NCBI RefSeq assembly: GCF_050632395.1
Contig: NZ_CP192600.1
Span: 3,596,001 to 3,660,000, forward strand
From: JAUYQR01 sp050632395
GTDB taxonomy: Bacteria > Pseudomonadota > Alphaproteobacteria > Rhodobacterales > Rhodobacteraceae
DNA: 64,000 nt
Reading direction: 5' to 3'
Shown: positions 1 to 9,304 of the stretch, in pieces
Numbering within the stretch: the stretch's first letter is position 1
Layout of the letters: each line of letters starts with the position of its first letter
Translations under genes and position numbers: made by a program
The notes under the pieces: model-generated
Databases searched by the model: none
Told to the model about the DNA's origin: nothing
The model's input: only the letters and a program-made list of their open reading frames with translations

Positions 1-1568
1 TTCAACGCCCGTGCCGAACCGAACAGGTCCGACGACAGCACCGCCAGCCGCGCATCGGGAAACCGCGCCGCGACCTCCTCGGCCAGCCGTTCCACGCCCG
101 GCCCCACAGCGGCCATCCGGCCCTCCACTCCGCACGCAGGACAAGCCAGCGGCACCGGCTTTGTCGCGCCGCACTGATGGCAGACAAGCCGCTTTTGAAA
201 CCGATGCTCCACCATCCGCGCGTCGCAGTGGTCGCAGCCGACCTGATGCCCACAGGCCCGGCACAGCGTCACCGGCGCATAGCCGCGACGGTTCAGGAAC
301 AACAAAGCCTGCTCGCCCTTGGCCACCACCGCCCGCACCTTCGCGGCCAGGGCTTCCGAAATCCAGCGATCCCCCGCCAGCCGCTCTGCCCGCATGTCGA
401 TGGCCTGCATCTTCGGCAGTTCCGCAGCGCCGAACCGACTGCCGAGGTCCAGCCGCTGATACTTCCCAGCCTCCACATTCGCCCAGCTTTCCAGCGACGG
501 CGTGGCCGAGGCCAGCACCACCGGGCACCCCACAATCGCTGCGCGCAAAACCGCCATGTCGCGGGCGTTGTAAAGAACACCGTCCTCCTGCTTGTAGGAA
601 CTGTCGTGTTCCTCATCGACGACGATCAGCCCAAGGTGCTGAAACGGCAGGAACAAGGCCGACCGGGCGCCCACCACAAGCCCCGCTTCACCCTGCCCGA
701 CCATCCGCCACAGCCGCCGCCGTTCGGTCATCGTGACGCCCGAGTGCCACTCCGCCGGCTTCGCGCCAAACCGCGCCTCGACCCGCGTCAGGAACTCCGA
801 TGTCAGCGCGATTTCCGGCAACAGCACCAGCGCCTGCCGCCCCTGCCGCAACGTCTCGGCCACCGCCTCCAGATATACGTCGGTCTTGCCCGATCCGGTC
901 ACGCCCTTCAGCAGGGTCGCCGAATACCCGCCCATCGCCACAGCCGCGACCAGTGCATCGCCTGCCGCAACCTGATCACCCTCCAGATGCGCCATGCCTT
1001 TCGGGTTCAACACCGGATAGGGCGTGTCCTTGGGCGCGTCCTCCTCGGACACCACCCCCAGCTTCACCAGCCCCTTGATCACCGAGGCACCGCACCCCGC
1101 CGCCTCGGCCAACTCGCCCAGCGTCACGGCAGCGCCACCCCAGCCACGCAGCGCCTCGACCACACGAAACCGGGCATCGGTCAGGGAATTCGGCACCACC
1201 CCGGTCAGCCGATACACCCGGCGCGTCGAAGGTGGATCACCAAGCCCCGGCGCGCGGGTCGCCAACCGCAGCATCGCTGGCACCGGGGTCAGCGTGTAAT
1301 CGGCGGCCCGCGCCAGAAACTGCCGCAACTCGGCCCGCATCGGTGGCGCATCCAGCACCCGGTTCACAGCGCGGATCTTGGCCGGATCGAACCGCCCCTC
1401 ACCCGGCCCCCAGACCACGCCCAGCACCCGTCGCGGGCCCAAGGGCACCTCGACATAATCGCCCGTGCCGCAACCGCCCTCCGGCGCGCGATAATCCAGT
1501 GCGCCAAGACCGGACCGCCCCAAGGCTTCGGTCGTCACGACGCCGACCAGATCGCCCTCGGCAAACAT
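1..1568 (-). CDS. priA: Primosomal protein N' (PriA helicase), C-terminus cut off by window edge
   Basis: Replication-restart helicase that reloads the replisome at stalled forks. About 522 N-terminal residues are visible and the frame is still open at base 1; the family is usually about 730 residues. The N-terminal DNA-binding part is followed by a Walker A motif GVTGSGKTDVY (about residue 222) and a DEEH box in VVDEEHDSSYKQ (about residue 317). A zinc-binding segment with paired cysteines (LCRACG, CDHC, CHQC, CPAC) lies at about residues 436-480. I take the ATG at 1568 (MFAEGDLVGVV); an in-frame TTG twelve bases upstream is the alternative. It diverges from the transaldolase gene. Confidence 0.95.
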   Translation of the reverse strand, partial: MFAEGDLVGVVTTEALGRSGLGALDYRAPEGGCGTGDYVEVPLGPRRVLGVVWGPGEGRFDPAKIRAVNRVLDAPPMRAELRQFLARAADYTLTPVPAMLRLATRAPGLGDPPSTRRVYRLTGVVPNSLTDARFRVVEALRGWGGAAVTLGELAEAAGCGASVIKGLVKLGVVSEEDAPKDTPYPVLNPKGMAHLEGDQVAAGDALVAAVAMGGYSATLLKGVTGSGKTDVYLEAVAETLRQGRQALVLLPEIALTSEFLTRVEARFGAKPAEWHSGVTMTERRRLWRMVGQGEAGLVVGARSALFLPFQHLGLIVVDEEHDSSYKQEDGVLYNARDMAVLRAAIVGCPVVLASATPSLESWANVEAGKYQRLDLGSRFGAAELPKMQAIDMRAERLAGDRWISEALAAKVRAVVAKGEQALLFLNRRGYAPVTLCRACGHQVGCDHCDARMVEHRFQKRLVCHQCGATKPVPLACPACGVEGRMAAVGPGVERLAEEVAARFPDARLAVLSSDLFGSARAL

Positions 1569-1658
1569 CTGATCCGTCAAGCCGTGACCTTTCCCTTGAG
1601 TTCGGTTTGGGGTAAACCCCGGACCGATCCCTTACAACCCTTCCGAAGGACCGGCCCC

Positions 1659-2312
1659 ATGAAATTCTTCGTCGACACCGCCGACGTGCAGGCAATCGCC
1701 GAACTCAACGATCTTGGCATGGTTGACGGTGTCACCACCAACCCCTCGCTGATCCTGAAATCCGGTCGCGACATCCTTGAGGTCACCAAGGAAATCTGCG
1801 GCATCGTCTCGGGCCCCGTGTCGGCCGAAGTCGTCGCGCTGAAGGCCGACGACATGATCGCCGAAGGGCGCAAGCTTGCAGCCATCGCGCCGAACATCGC
1901 CGTGAAGGTGCCGCTGACCTGGGATGGCCTCAAGACCTGCAAGGTGCTGTCGGGCGAAGGCTTCATGGTCAACGTGACGCTCTGCTTTTCGGCCAATCAG
2001 GCGCTTTTGGCGGCCAAGGCCGGGGCGACCTTCATCTCGCCCTTCATCGGGCGGCTTGACGACATCAACCTTGATGGCCTCGACCTGATCGGCGACATCC
2101 GCACGATCTATGACAACTACGATTTCAAGACCCAGATCCTTGCCGCCTCGATCCGCACCGCGAACCACGTCAAGGATTGCGCCCTGATCGGCGCCGATGT
2201 CGTGACCGCACCGCCATCGGTGATCAAGGCGCTGGCCAGCCACGTCCTGACCGACAAGGGGCTGGAACAGTTCATGGCCGACTGGGCAAAGACCGGCCAG
2301 AAGATCCTCTGA
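1659..2312 (+). CDS. tal: Transaldolase, TalC/FSA-like subfamily
   Basis: Short (217-residue) class I aldolase-fold enzyme of the non-oxidative pentose phosphate pathway, transferring dihydroxyacetone units between sugar phosphates. The Schiff-base lysine is Lys83 in AVKVPLT, and the family motif GVTTNPSL is at residues 24-31. Two positions that separate transaldolases from fructose-6-phosphate aldolases point to transaldolase: Glu57 where FSA has Gln, and Phe129 in SPFIGRLDD where FSA has Tyr. The ATG has an AAGGA ribosome site about ten bases upstream. The gene diverges from priA and is followed by a hairpin at 2352-2384. Confidence 0.93.
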   Translation: MKFFVDTADVQAIAELNDLGMVDGVTTNPSLILKSGRDILEVTKEICGIVSGPVSAEVVALKADDMIAEGRKLAAIAPNIAVKVPLTWDGLKTCKVLSGEGFMVNVTLCFSANQALLAAKAGATFISPFIGRLDDINLDGLDLIGDIRTIYDNYDFKTQILAASIRTANHVKDCALIGADVVTAPPSVIKALASHVLTDKGLEQFMADWAKTGQKIL

Positions 2313-2351
2313 CCTTTTCCCTCTCGCCTCGCCTTTTGGTTTGCCGCTATA

Positions 2352-2384
2352 TTGCCCGGACACTCTCAGAACAGGTCCGGGCAA
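2352..2384 (+). other. Perfect 10-bp inverted repeat between tal and the DUF484 gene
   Basis: TTGCCCGGAC and GTCCGGGCAA are exact reverse complements separated by 13 bases. The second arm ends only seven bases before the DUF484 ATG. No T-run follows, so this is not a classical rho-independent terminator for tal. It could fold over the DUF484 ribosome-binding region, which has no clear Shine-Dalgarno sequence. Confidence 0.6.
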
Positions 2385-2391
2385 CCAACCA

Positions 2392-3084
2392 ATGATCGAA
2401 CAAGACCTGCGCGACCGCATCCTCGCAGAACCCGAACGGTTCTTGGAAGACCGTGACGTAATGAACGCCCTCGTCGCTGCGAACGAACGCGCGATGGGTG
2501 CGAATATCGTCGATCTGCGCGGCATCGCCATGCAACGGCTGGAATCGCGGCTTGACCGGCTGGAAGACACCCACCGTTCGGTGATTGCCGCCGCCTACGA
2601 AAACCTCGCCGGCACCAATCAGGTGCACCGCGCGGTGCTGCAGTTGCTCGACCCGCTGAGCTTCGAAGACATGCTCCGCACCCTTTCGACCGAAGTGGCG
2701 CAAACCCTGCGTGTCGATTGCGTGCGCCTTGTGCTTGAATCGATGCAGGATGACGCCGAGCCTGCGTTGCAGCGGCTGGGCGAAGTGCTGCGCGTCGCGG
2801 GACCGGGCTTTGTCTCGGATTACATGGCAAACGGGCGGAATGTCTCGGCGCGCCCTGTGGTGCTGCGTCAGATCGCGCCGGGGACCGACACGATCTATGG
2901 CCAGCAGGCCGCCGATATCCGGTCCGAAGCATTGATGCGGCTCGATTTCGGAACCGGTAGCCTGCCCGGAATGCTGGTTTTCGGGTCGGAAGACCCGCAT
3001 CAGTTCAAACCGGTGCATGGCACCGACCTCCTCGCCTTCTTCGCCGGCGTGTTCGAACGCACGATGCGGCGATGGCTGAACTGA
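2392..3084 (+). CDS. DUF484 family protein
   Basis: A 230-residue cytoplasmic protein of the DUF484 family, which has a GAF-like fold and is commonly encoded immediately before xerC. Its function is not established. The segment NIVDLRGIAMQRLESRLDRL (about residues 37-56) looks like a coiled coil. The later part has the alternating hydrophobic pattern of a GAF domain, ending GSLPGMLVFGSEDPHQF. I use the ATG at 2392 (MIEQDLRD); an upstream in-frame codon would run through the hairpin. The 3' end overlaps xerC by 13 bp, so the two genes are almost certainly co-transcribed and translationally coupled. Confidence 0.85.
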   Translation: MIEQDLRDRILAEPERFLEDRDVMNALVAANERAMGANIVDLRGIAMQRLESRLDRLEDTHRSVIAAAYENLAGTNQVHRAVLQLLDPLSFEDMLRTLSTEVAQTLRVDCVRLVLESMQDDAEPALQRLGEVLRVAGPGFVSDYMANGRNVSARPVVLRQIAPGTDTIYGQQAADIRSEALMRLDFGTGSLPGMLVFGSEDPHQFKPVHGTDLLAFFAGVFERTMRRWLN

Positions 3085-4010
3085 CGACAAACATCGCGCT
3101 GTCGCCGGGCCTGCGCGATGCGCTGTCGGGCTGGTTGCAACACATCAAGGCGCTCGACGGCGCGTCGGCCAACACAGTGGCGGCCTACGGGCGCGACGTT
3201 GCACGCTATCTCGGCTTTCTCGCCGCGCACCACGGCGATGCGGTGGGCGTCACCGCTGTTGCCAACGCCGAACACGGCGACCTGCGCTCGTGGATGGCGG
3301 CAGAACGGGCGCGCGGCGTATCGGCCCGCTCGCTGGCGCGCGAATTGTCGGCGGTCAAGAATTTCACCGCCTGGCTTGTAGATCGGCAGGGCGGCGACGC
3401 CACCGCGATCCTGTCAGCGCGCGGCCCGAAGTTTCGGCGCAAACTGCCCCGCCCTCTGACCGAGGACGGCGCGAGCGACCTTCTCGCCACGGTCGGCGAC
3501 GATGCCGCAGAAGACTGGATCGCTGCGCGCGACATTGCTGTCGTCACCCTGCTTTACGGCTGCGGCCTTCGCATCTCCGAAGCCCTAGCCCTTACCGGCG
3601 CCGACCTCCCGCTGCCAGATGTGCTGCGCGTCGCGGGCAAGGGCGGCAAGACCCGACTTGTCCCGGTTCTGCCCGCCGCCCGCTCCGCCGTGGACCGCTA
3701 CGCAGCACTTGCCCCCTTCGAGCTTTCCCGGACCGAAGCACTTTTTCGCGGCGCGCGCGGTGGCCCGCTGAACCCGCGCCTGATCCAATTGGCGATGGAA
3801 CGCACCCGCCTGCGGCTTGGCCTGCCCGCCACGGCAACGCCCCACGCGCTGCGCCACAGCTTTGCCACCCATCTTCTGTCGGCTGGCGGTGATCTGCGTG
3901 CCATTCAGGAACTTCTGGGCCACGCTTCGCTTTCCACAACGCAGGGCTACACCGCCGTCGATGCCGCCCGCCTGATGGAGGCTTACGAAAATGCGCATCC
4001 CCGCGCCTGA
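3072..4010 (+). CDS. xerC: Tyrosine recombinase XerC
   Basis: Site-specific recombinase that, with XerD, resolves chromosome dimers at dif near the terminus. It has 312 residues, normal for the family. An N-terminal SAM-like core-binding domain covers about residues 10-105. The catalytic domain has every expected residue: Arg167 (GLRISEAL), a lysine at 190 or 193 (GKGGKTR), His258-x-x-Arg261 (HALRHSF), His284 (LLGHASL) and the nucleophile Tyr293 (TTQGYTAVD). The start overlaps the DUF484 gene. XerC and XerD can be hard to tell apart, but the DUF484 partner favours XerC. Confidence 0.93.
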   Translation: MAELTTNIALSPGLRDALSGWLQHIKALDGASANTVAAYGRDVARYLGFLAAHHGDAVGVTAVANAEHGDLRSWMAAERARGVSARSLARELSAVKNFTAWLVDRQGGDATAILSARGPKFRRKLPRPLTEDGASDLLATVGDDAAEDWIAARDIAVVTLLYGCGLRISEALALTGADLPLPDVLRVAGKGGKTRLVPVLPAARSAVDRYAALAPFELSRTEALFRGARGGPLNPRLIQLAMERTRLRLGLPATATPHALRHSFATHLLSAGGDLRAIQELLGHASLSTTQGYTAVDAARLMEAYENAHPRA

Positions 4011-4060
4011 CCGGCACGCCGATTCTTGCACCCTTGCGGGATTTGCGCGATGAACGCTGC

Positions 4061-4765
4061 ATGACACCGCGTCTGAACGCCCTTTCCGTCCACCTGCTGA
4101 CAGCCACCGGCGCGGTTCTGTCGATGTTCGCCATGCTGGCAGCGGTCGAGGAAAAGTGGAGCATGATGTTCCTCTGGCTGGTGGTGGCGCTGATTGTCGA
4201 TGGCATCGACGGCCCGCTCGCCCGCCGTTTTGACGTGCGCAAGAACTGGCCTACCTATGATGGCGTGTTGATGGATCTCATCATCGACTACATCACCTAC
4301 GTGTTCATCCCGGCCTTCGCGCTGTTCAAATCCGGGCTTCTGCCGGGCTGGACCGGATGGCTGGCGATCATCGTGATCTGCTACGGCTCGGTAATCTATT
4401 TCGCTGACACGAGGATGAAGACCAAGGACAAGTCCTTTGCGGGATTCCCGGCGTGCTGGAACATGGTCGTGCTGGTCCTCTTCGCCACGCAGCCGTCCCA
4501 AGGCGTGATTCTTGCCACGGTGATCCTGCTGACCGTGACCATGTTCACCAACCTCAAGTTCATCCACCCAGTTCGCACAACACGCTGGTACCCAATTTCG
4601 CTGACCGTCTGCGTCTTGTGGATCGTCTTTGCCGGCTGGGCCGCCTGGACCGATTTCACCGAAGGCCCGTTTGCCAAATGGGGCCTGATCCTCACCTCGC
4701 TCTATCTCGTTTGCGCGGGCATCGTGCAGCAGGTGGTGCCCGAAGGCATACGCCGCGTCCGCTAA
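4061..4765 (+). CDS. pcs: Phosphatidylcholine synthase
   Basis: Integral membrane CDP-alcohol phosphatidyltransferase that condenses choline directly with CDP-diacylglycerol, a route found in many alphaproteobacteria. It has 234 residues and about eight hydrophobic segments. The family signature is DGIDGPLARRF followed by DGVLMDLIIDY (about residues 47-77), giving the aspartates that bind metal and CDP. I use the ATG at 4061 (MTPRLNAL); an in-frame TTG at 4034 gives nine more residues. The stop overlaps the stop of the convergent DMT transporter gene by two bases. Confidence 0.9.
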   Translation: MTPRLNALSVHLLTATGAVLSMFAMLAAVEEKWSMMFLWLVVALIVDGIDGPLARRFDVRKNWPTYDGVLMDLIIDYITYVFIPAFALFKSGLLPGWTGWLAIIVICYGSVIYFADTRMKTKDKSFAGFPACWNMVVLVLFATQPSQGVILATVILLTVTMFTNLKFIHPVRTTRWYPISLTVCVLWIVFAGWAAWTDFTEGPFAKWGLILTSLYLVCAGIVQQVVPEGIRRVR

Positions 4766-5598
4766 AGCCGGGTCAGGATCACCCCGGCAACGATCACCCC
4801 TGCGGCCAGCGCCTTTTCCCCGGTCATCCGCTCGCCGAAGGCCAGCCAGCCGATCAGCACCGCGAACAGGATCGACGTCTCGCGCAGCGCCGCCACCACG
4901 GCAATCGGCGCGACCGTCATTGCCCAGATCGACACCGCATAGGCCCCGTAACTTGCCGCCGACGCGAATGACCCCATCCGCCACGCATGCCAGTTTCGCG
5001 GGATCACGTCCCACCCGCGCAGGGCCAGCATCCCCAGCGTGAAGAAGCACCCATCCGCCACGAACACCCAGGCCACATAGGCCACCGGCGCGCCCGACAC
5101 CCGCGCGCCCATGCCGTCGATCATCGTATAGGTCGCCGTCGCCACCGCCGAGCCCAGCGCAAAGGGCAACATCTTGCGATCCTCGCCGCTGGTGAACACG
5201 CCCTTCGCCATCAGCAGGATGCCCGCGCCCAAGACCGCAATCGCCAGATACTCGAACGGCGCGACCACATCGGCCAGAATGAACGCCCCCACCAACGCCA
5301 CCACCATCGGCGCGGCCCCCCGCGCGATGGGATAGACGCGGGACAGATCGCCCCGGTCATAGGCGTAGGTCAGAAAGAACTTGTAGCAGAAATGCGTGCA
5401 GCCCGCCGCCAGCACCCACGGGATTGCCGCCGGATCAATCGGCGGCGCGAAACTGATCACCGCCAGCCCGATCGGCACCTCGACGATCGACAGGATCACC
5501 ATCCCGCCCACCTTGGACGTGCCAAGCTTGATCAGCGCATTCCACAAGGCGTGCAGGAATGCCGCACCAAGAACCGCCAGAAAGACGCCAAGGGTCAA
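4762..5598 (-). CDS. EamA/DMT-superfamily membrane transporter
   Basis: A 278-residue membrane protein with about ten hydrophobic helices in two EamA repeats, the arrangement of the drug/metabolite transporter superfamily. It starts MTLGVFLAVLGAAFLHALWN, and the AxxHAxWN-like motif in helix 1 is typical. The second repeat ends with a glutamate-containing segment LIGWLAFGERMTGEKALAAG. The substrate cannot be predicted. It is convergent with pcs. Confidence 0.88.
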   Translation of the reverse strand: MTLGVFLAVLGAAFLHALWNALIKLGTSKVGGMVILSIVEVPIGLAVISFAPPIDPAAIPWVLAAGCTHFCYKFFLTYAYDRGDLSRVYPIARGAAPMVVALVGAFILADVVAPFEYLAIAVLGAGILLMAKGVFTSGEDRKMLPFALGSAVATATYTMIDGMGARVSGAPVAYVAWVFVADGCFFTLGMLALRGWDVIPRNWHAWRMGSFASAASYGAYAVSIWAMTVAPIAVVAALRETSILFAVLIGWLAFGERMTGEKALAAGVIVAGVILTRL

Positions 5599-5694
5599 GA
5601 CACACCCGCCATGCGAACCGCTGCCCTCTGGCTATGCCCGTCCGCTGCGCCGCACAAGCCACCGCATAAGGCCAGCACGCGGCTTTCGGTAACG

Positions 5695-6150
5695 TCAGAT
5701 CAACAGCCCCGCCGCCCCCTCGTGGCGCAAAAGCGCCACCTTGGTCTCCACGCCCCCCGGCGCGGAAAACCCGCCCAAGGTGGCCCGGCCAAGCACCCTA
5801 TGACATGGTATCAGGATCGGCACCGGGTTCGCCCCGCAGGCCTGCCCCACCGCCTGCGCCGGCGCGCCCACCACACCGGCAATCTTGCCATAGGTGCGCG
5901 TCTCGCCAAACGGGATCGCCGCCATCGCCCGACGCACCTTCTCGTGCAGCCCTGCACCCCAGTCGAACGGCAGGTCAAACACCCTGAGCTTGCCGTCAAA
6001 GTAAGCAGTCAATTGGCGGGATGCCTCGCGCAGAAGGTCAGACCCCTCGCCCGGCGATTCCCACCATTCCAGCGCTGCGATCACCCCGCCCACCTCCACC
6101 AGCGTCACCGGCCCGAAGGGCGTGACGACGCTGGCGGCAAGGCGGCTCAC
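5695..6150 (-). CDS. ogt: Methylated-DNA--[protein]-cysteine S-methyltransferase
   Basis: Suicide DNA-repair protein that takes alkyl groups from O6-alkylguanine onto its own cysteine. The active-site motif IPCHRVL contains Cys116, followed by GGFSAPGG. The C-terminal domain also has FGETRTYGKIA, the helix that carries the DNA-binding arginine. The start is GTG at 6150, whose bases overlap the ileS stop as GTGA; this gives 151 residues, normal for Ogt. A longer in-frame reading back to 6234 is the shadow of ileS. Coupled translation with ileS is likely. Confidence 0.93.
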   Translation of the reverse strand: MSRLAASVVTPFGPVTLVEVGGVIAALEWWESPGEGSDLLREASRQLTAYFDGKLRVFDLPFDWGAGLHEKVRRAMAAIPFGETRTYGKIAGVVGAPAQAVGQACGANPVPILIPCHRVLGRATLGGFSAPGGVETKVALLRHEGAAGLLI

Positions 6151-9083
6151 CCCAACGCATCCGAACAGCGCGCGCAGGTATGGGCGTGCTTGTGGCTGCC
6201 CACATCCGGCAACACCTTCCAGCAGCGCTGGCACTTTTCACCCTTGGCAGGCTCGAACACCACCGCCACTTCCGGCACATCGGCCAGCTTGAACGCCGCA
6301 TCCGGTTCTGGTTTCGTCGAAAGCCAGATGCACGAGGTAATGCACATATCCTCGAACTTCACCGTCTCCAGCAGCGACATCATCGCCGGCGTCACGAAGA
6401 CCACCGGTGCCGCCTCAAGGCTCGACCCGATCACCTTGGCCGTCCGTTGCACCTCCAGCGCCCCCGTCACGACCCGGCGCACTTCGCGCACCGTGTCCCA
6501 CTTCGCCGCCAGCGCATCATCCCGCCACGCTGCCGGAGTTTGCGGGAAATCCACCAGATGAACGCTCGACCCCTCGCCCGGGAACCGCTCCAGCCACACC
6601 TCTTCCATCGTGAACACCAGAACCGGTGCCAGCCACGTCGTCAGCCGGTAGAACAGGATATCCAGCACCGTCCGGCACGACCGCCGGGTCAGGCTGGTCA
6701 CGGCATCACAATAAAGGCTGTCTTTGCGGATGTCGAAATACACCGACGACAGGTCCGTGGTCGCAAAGCTGAACAGCTTCTGGAACACGCCCTGGAAGTC
6801 ATACTTCGCATAGCCCTCGCGCACCTCGGCATCCAGCTCCGAAAGACGGTGCAACACCCACCGCTCCAGTTCCGGCATGTCCGCAACGGCCACCTTCTCG
6901 GCATCCGTAAACCCCGCGAGGTTGCCCAGCAGGAACCGCATGGTGTTGCGCAGGCGGCGATAGCTGTCGGCCACGCCTTTCAGGATTTCCTTCCCGATCC
7001 GCAGGTCGGCGGTGTAATCGCTTTGCGCCACCCACAGCCGCAGGATATCGGCGCCATATTCCCCGATCACCTCTTGCGGCGCGGTGGTGTTGCCAAGCGA
7101 TTTGGACATCTTCATGCCCTTCTCGTCCAGCGTGAAACCATGCGTCAGCACGCCCCGGTAAGGCGCGCGCCCCTTGGTGCCGCAAGCCTGCAGCATCGAG
7201 GAATGGAACCAGCCACGATGCTGATCGGTGCCCTCAAGGTAAAGGTCGGCAATCCCGTCCGCCGATCCATCGGGCCGGTCGCGCAGCACGAAGGCATGGG
7301 TCGACCCGCTGTCAAACCACACGTCCAGCACGTCGTTCACTTGCACATATGCATCAGGATCGACGATCCCGCGCAGCACCCGCTCCTTGAAACCGTCCAC
7401 AAACCAGACATCCGCACTTTCCGCCTCGAAGGCCGCGATGATCCGCGCGTTGACCTCGGCGTCGCGCAGAAGGAAGTCCGCGTCGGTCGGCTTCGCCCCC
7501 TTCTTCACGAAAGCGGTCAGCGGCACACCCCATGCCCTCTGGCGCGACAGCACCCAATCGGGCCGCGCCTCAATCATCGAATAAAGCCGGTTGCGCCCCG
7601 TCGCGGGTGTCCACTCGACCAACTGGTTGATCGAATTCAGCGCCCGGGTGCGGATCGTCTCGCCATAGGTCGACAGCCCGTCATCCAGCGGCTTGTCAAT
7701 CGCCACGAACCACTGCGGCGTGTTGCGGTAGATCACCGGCGCCTTCGACCGCCACGAATGCGGATAGGAATGCTTCAGCTTCGCCTTGGCAAACAGCGCG
7801 CCCGTGTAGGCCAACTGCTTGATAACCGACACGTTCGCCGGCCCTTCCTTGCCATCGGGCTGGATGATGTGCTGACCGCCAAACAGCGGCAGGTCACCGC
7901 GGTAGCTGCCATCCGGCTCGACGTTGTAGGTCATCGCAAGGCCAAACTTCAGGCCCATCTGATAGTCGTCATCGCCGTGGCTGGGGGCGGTATGTACATA
8001 GCCGGTGCCTGCATCGTCGGTGACATGGTCGCCCGGCAGCATCGGCACGTCATAGTCCCACTCAGCCTGACCACCCTCGACACCCCGGAACGGATGCGCC
8101 AGCACCAGCGCCCGCATCTCCGCCGAATTCACCCCACGCAGCCGTGCAAAGCCCGTCACCTTGCCCGACGCCAAAACCGCCTCAGCCAGCTTGTCGGCCA
8201 GTAGCATCGTCTCGCCAACCCGGCCAGACGACCCCTCGGCCACGCCCGTCACCTCGTAAAGGCCGTAGGCGATTTCGGGGTTGAACGACACAGCCCGGTT
8301 CTGCGGGATGGTCCAGGGCGTCGTGGTCCAGATCACGACCGAGGCTTGCAACAGATCGGTCACCATGCAGCCGTCCAGCGCCTCGAACGCATGCGCCGCC
8401 ACCACCGGGAACCGCACCCAAACCTGATGGCTCGTATGGTCGTGATACTCGACCTCCGCCTCCGCCAGCGCGGTCTTTTCAACCGGAGACCACATCACCG
8501 GCTTCGAGCCCTGGTAAAGCGACCCGTTCATCACGAACTTCATGAACTCGCCCGCGATCACCGCTTCGGCGTGGTAATCCATCGTCAGGTAGGGGTCCGC
8601 CCAGTTGCCGGTCACGCCCAGCCGCTTGAACTCCTCGCGCTGCACGTCGATCCATCCGGCGGCAAAGGCGCGGCATTCGCGGCGGAAATCCACGACATTC
8701 ACGTCGTCCTTGTTCAGGCCCTTTGCGCGGTATTGCTCCTCGATCTTCCATTCGATCGGCAACCCGTGGCAATCCCACCCCGGCACATAACGGGCGTCGC
8801 GGCCCATCATCTGCTGGCTGCGCACCACCATGTCCTTCAACACCTTGTTCAGCGCGTGCCCGATGTGCAGATGCCCGTTGGCATAGGGCGGCCCGTCATG
8901 CAGTACGAACGGCGCCCGACCCGGCTTTTCACGCAACCGGTCATAAACCCCGATCCGCTCCCAGCGCGCCAGCCATTCCGGCTCGCGCTGCGGCAGTCCA
9001 GCGCGCATCGGAAACGGGGTTTCGGGCAGAAAGACGGTGTCGCGATAGTCGGGAACAGTCACATCGGTCGTGTCGGAAGACAT
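6147..9083 (-). CDS. ileS: Isoleucyl-tRNA synthetase
   Basis: Class I aminoacyl-tRNA synthetase charging tRNA-Ile, 978 residues. The HIGH motif is in NGHLHIGHALNK (residues 69-80) and the KMSKS motif is in GMKMSKSLGN (about residue 657). The CP1 editing domain lies between them. The C-terminus has a zinc-finger-like CQRCWKVLPDVG and a later CARC, typical of bacterial-type IleRS. The start ATG at 9083 gives the expected N-terminus ending in LPETPFPMRAGL. It is followed by ogt with a four-base overlap. Confidence 0.98.
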   Translation of the reverse strand: MSSDTTDVTVPDYRDTVFLPETPFPMRAGLPQREPEWLARWERIGVYDRLREKPGRAPFVLHDGPPYANGHLHIGHALNKVLKDMVVRSQQMMGRDARYVPGWDCHGLPIEWKIEEQYRAKGLNKDDVNVVDFRRECRAFAAGWIDVQREEFKRLGVTGNWADPYLTMDYHAEAVIAGEFMKFVMNGSLYQGSKPVMWSPVEKTALAEAEVEYHDHTSHQVWVRFPVVAAHAFEALDGCMVTDLLQASVVIWTTTPWTIPQNRAVSFNPEIAYGLYEVTGVAEGSSGRVGETMLLADKLAEAVLASGKVTGFARLRGVNSAEMRALVLAHPFRGVEGGQAEWDYDVPMLPGDHVTDDAGTGYVHTAPSHGDDDYQMGLKFGLAMTYNVEPDGSYRGDLPLFGGQHIIQPDGKEGPANVSVIKQLAYTGALFAKAKLKHSYPHSWRSKAPVIYRNTPQWFVAIDKPLDDGLSTYGETIRTRALNSINQLVEWTPATGRNRLYSMIEARPDWVLSRQRAWGVPLTAFVKKGAKPTDADFLLRDAEVNARIIAAFEAESADVWFVDGFKERVLRGIVDPDAYVQVNDVLDVWFDSGSTHAFVLRDRPDGSADGIADLYLEGTDQHRGWFHSSMLQACGTKGRAPYRGVLTHGFTLDEKGMKMSKSLGNTTAPQEVIGEYGADILRLWVAQSDYTADLRIGKEILKGVADSYRRLRNTMRFLLGNLAGFTDAEKVAVADMPELERWVLHRLSELDAEVREGYAKYDFQGVFQKLFSFATTDLSSVYFDIRKDSLYCDAVTSLTRRSCRTVLDILFYRLTTWLAPVLVFTMEEVWLERFPGEGSSVHLVDFPQTPAAWRDDALAAKWDTVREVRRVVTGALEVQRTAKVIGSSLEAAPVVFVTPAMMSLLETVKFEDMCITSCIWLSTKPEPDAAFKLADVPEVAVVFEPAKGEKCQRCWKVLPDVGSHKHAHTCARCSDALG

Positions 9084-9239
9084 GGGAGATCACTCGCGGA
9101 AAGGGAAATGGTCGGACATGCGCAAACTACCCGGCGGCCAGGTCAGCCCGCCGGGCCCGTAATTCGACGCGAGATCAGCCCGTTCAACATGGGCCGCTTT
9201 ATAGGCGCAGCACCCGTTGCGGTAAAGGGGCGCACTACG

Positions 9240-9290
9240 CCCTTCATCTGTCCATAAGTATCCCGGGGTCCGGGGCAGCGCCCCGGCGGC
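9240..9290 (-). repeat. Dispersed intergenic element, copy 1
   Basis: Read on the minus strand, a GC-rich inverted repeat (CCGGGGC/GCCCCGG) is followed by GGGATACTTATGGACAGATG. Similar elements occur at 21200-21295, 27960-28050, 56420-56520 and 61343-61392. This copy lies between the 3' end of the cNMP-reductase gene and ileS. Confidence 0.65.
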
Positions 9291-9304
9291 CAGCCCCACG
9301 CACC

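Noticed and set aside
1609..1620. GGGGT-AA-ACCCC palindrome in the priA/tal gap
   Set aside because: Only five base pairs with a two-base loop; too short in GC-rich DNA to call an operator.
177..2312. A 711-codon plus-strand open frame running through priA into tal
   Set aside because: Its first 494 codons are antisense to priA and rich in Arg/Pro/His, as expected of a GC-rich shadow; only the part from 1659 is transaldolase.
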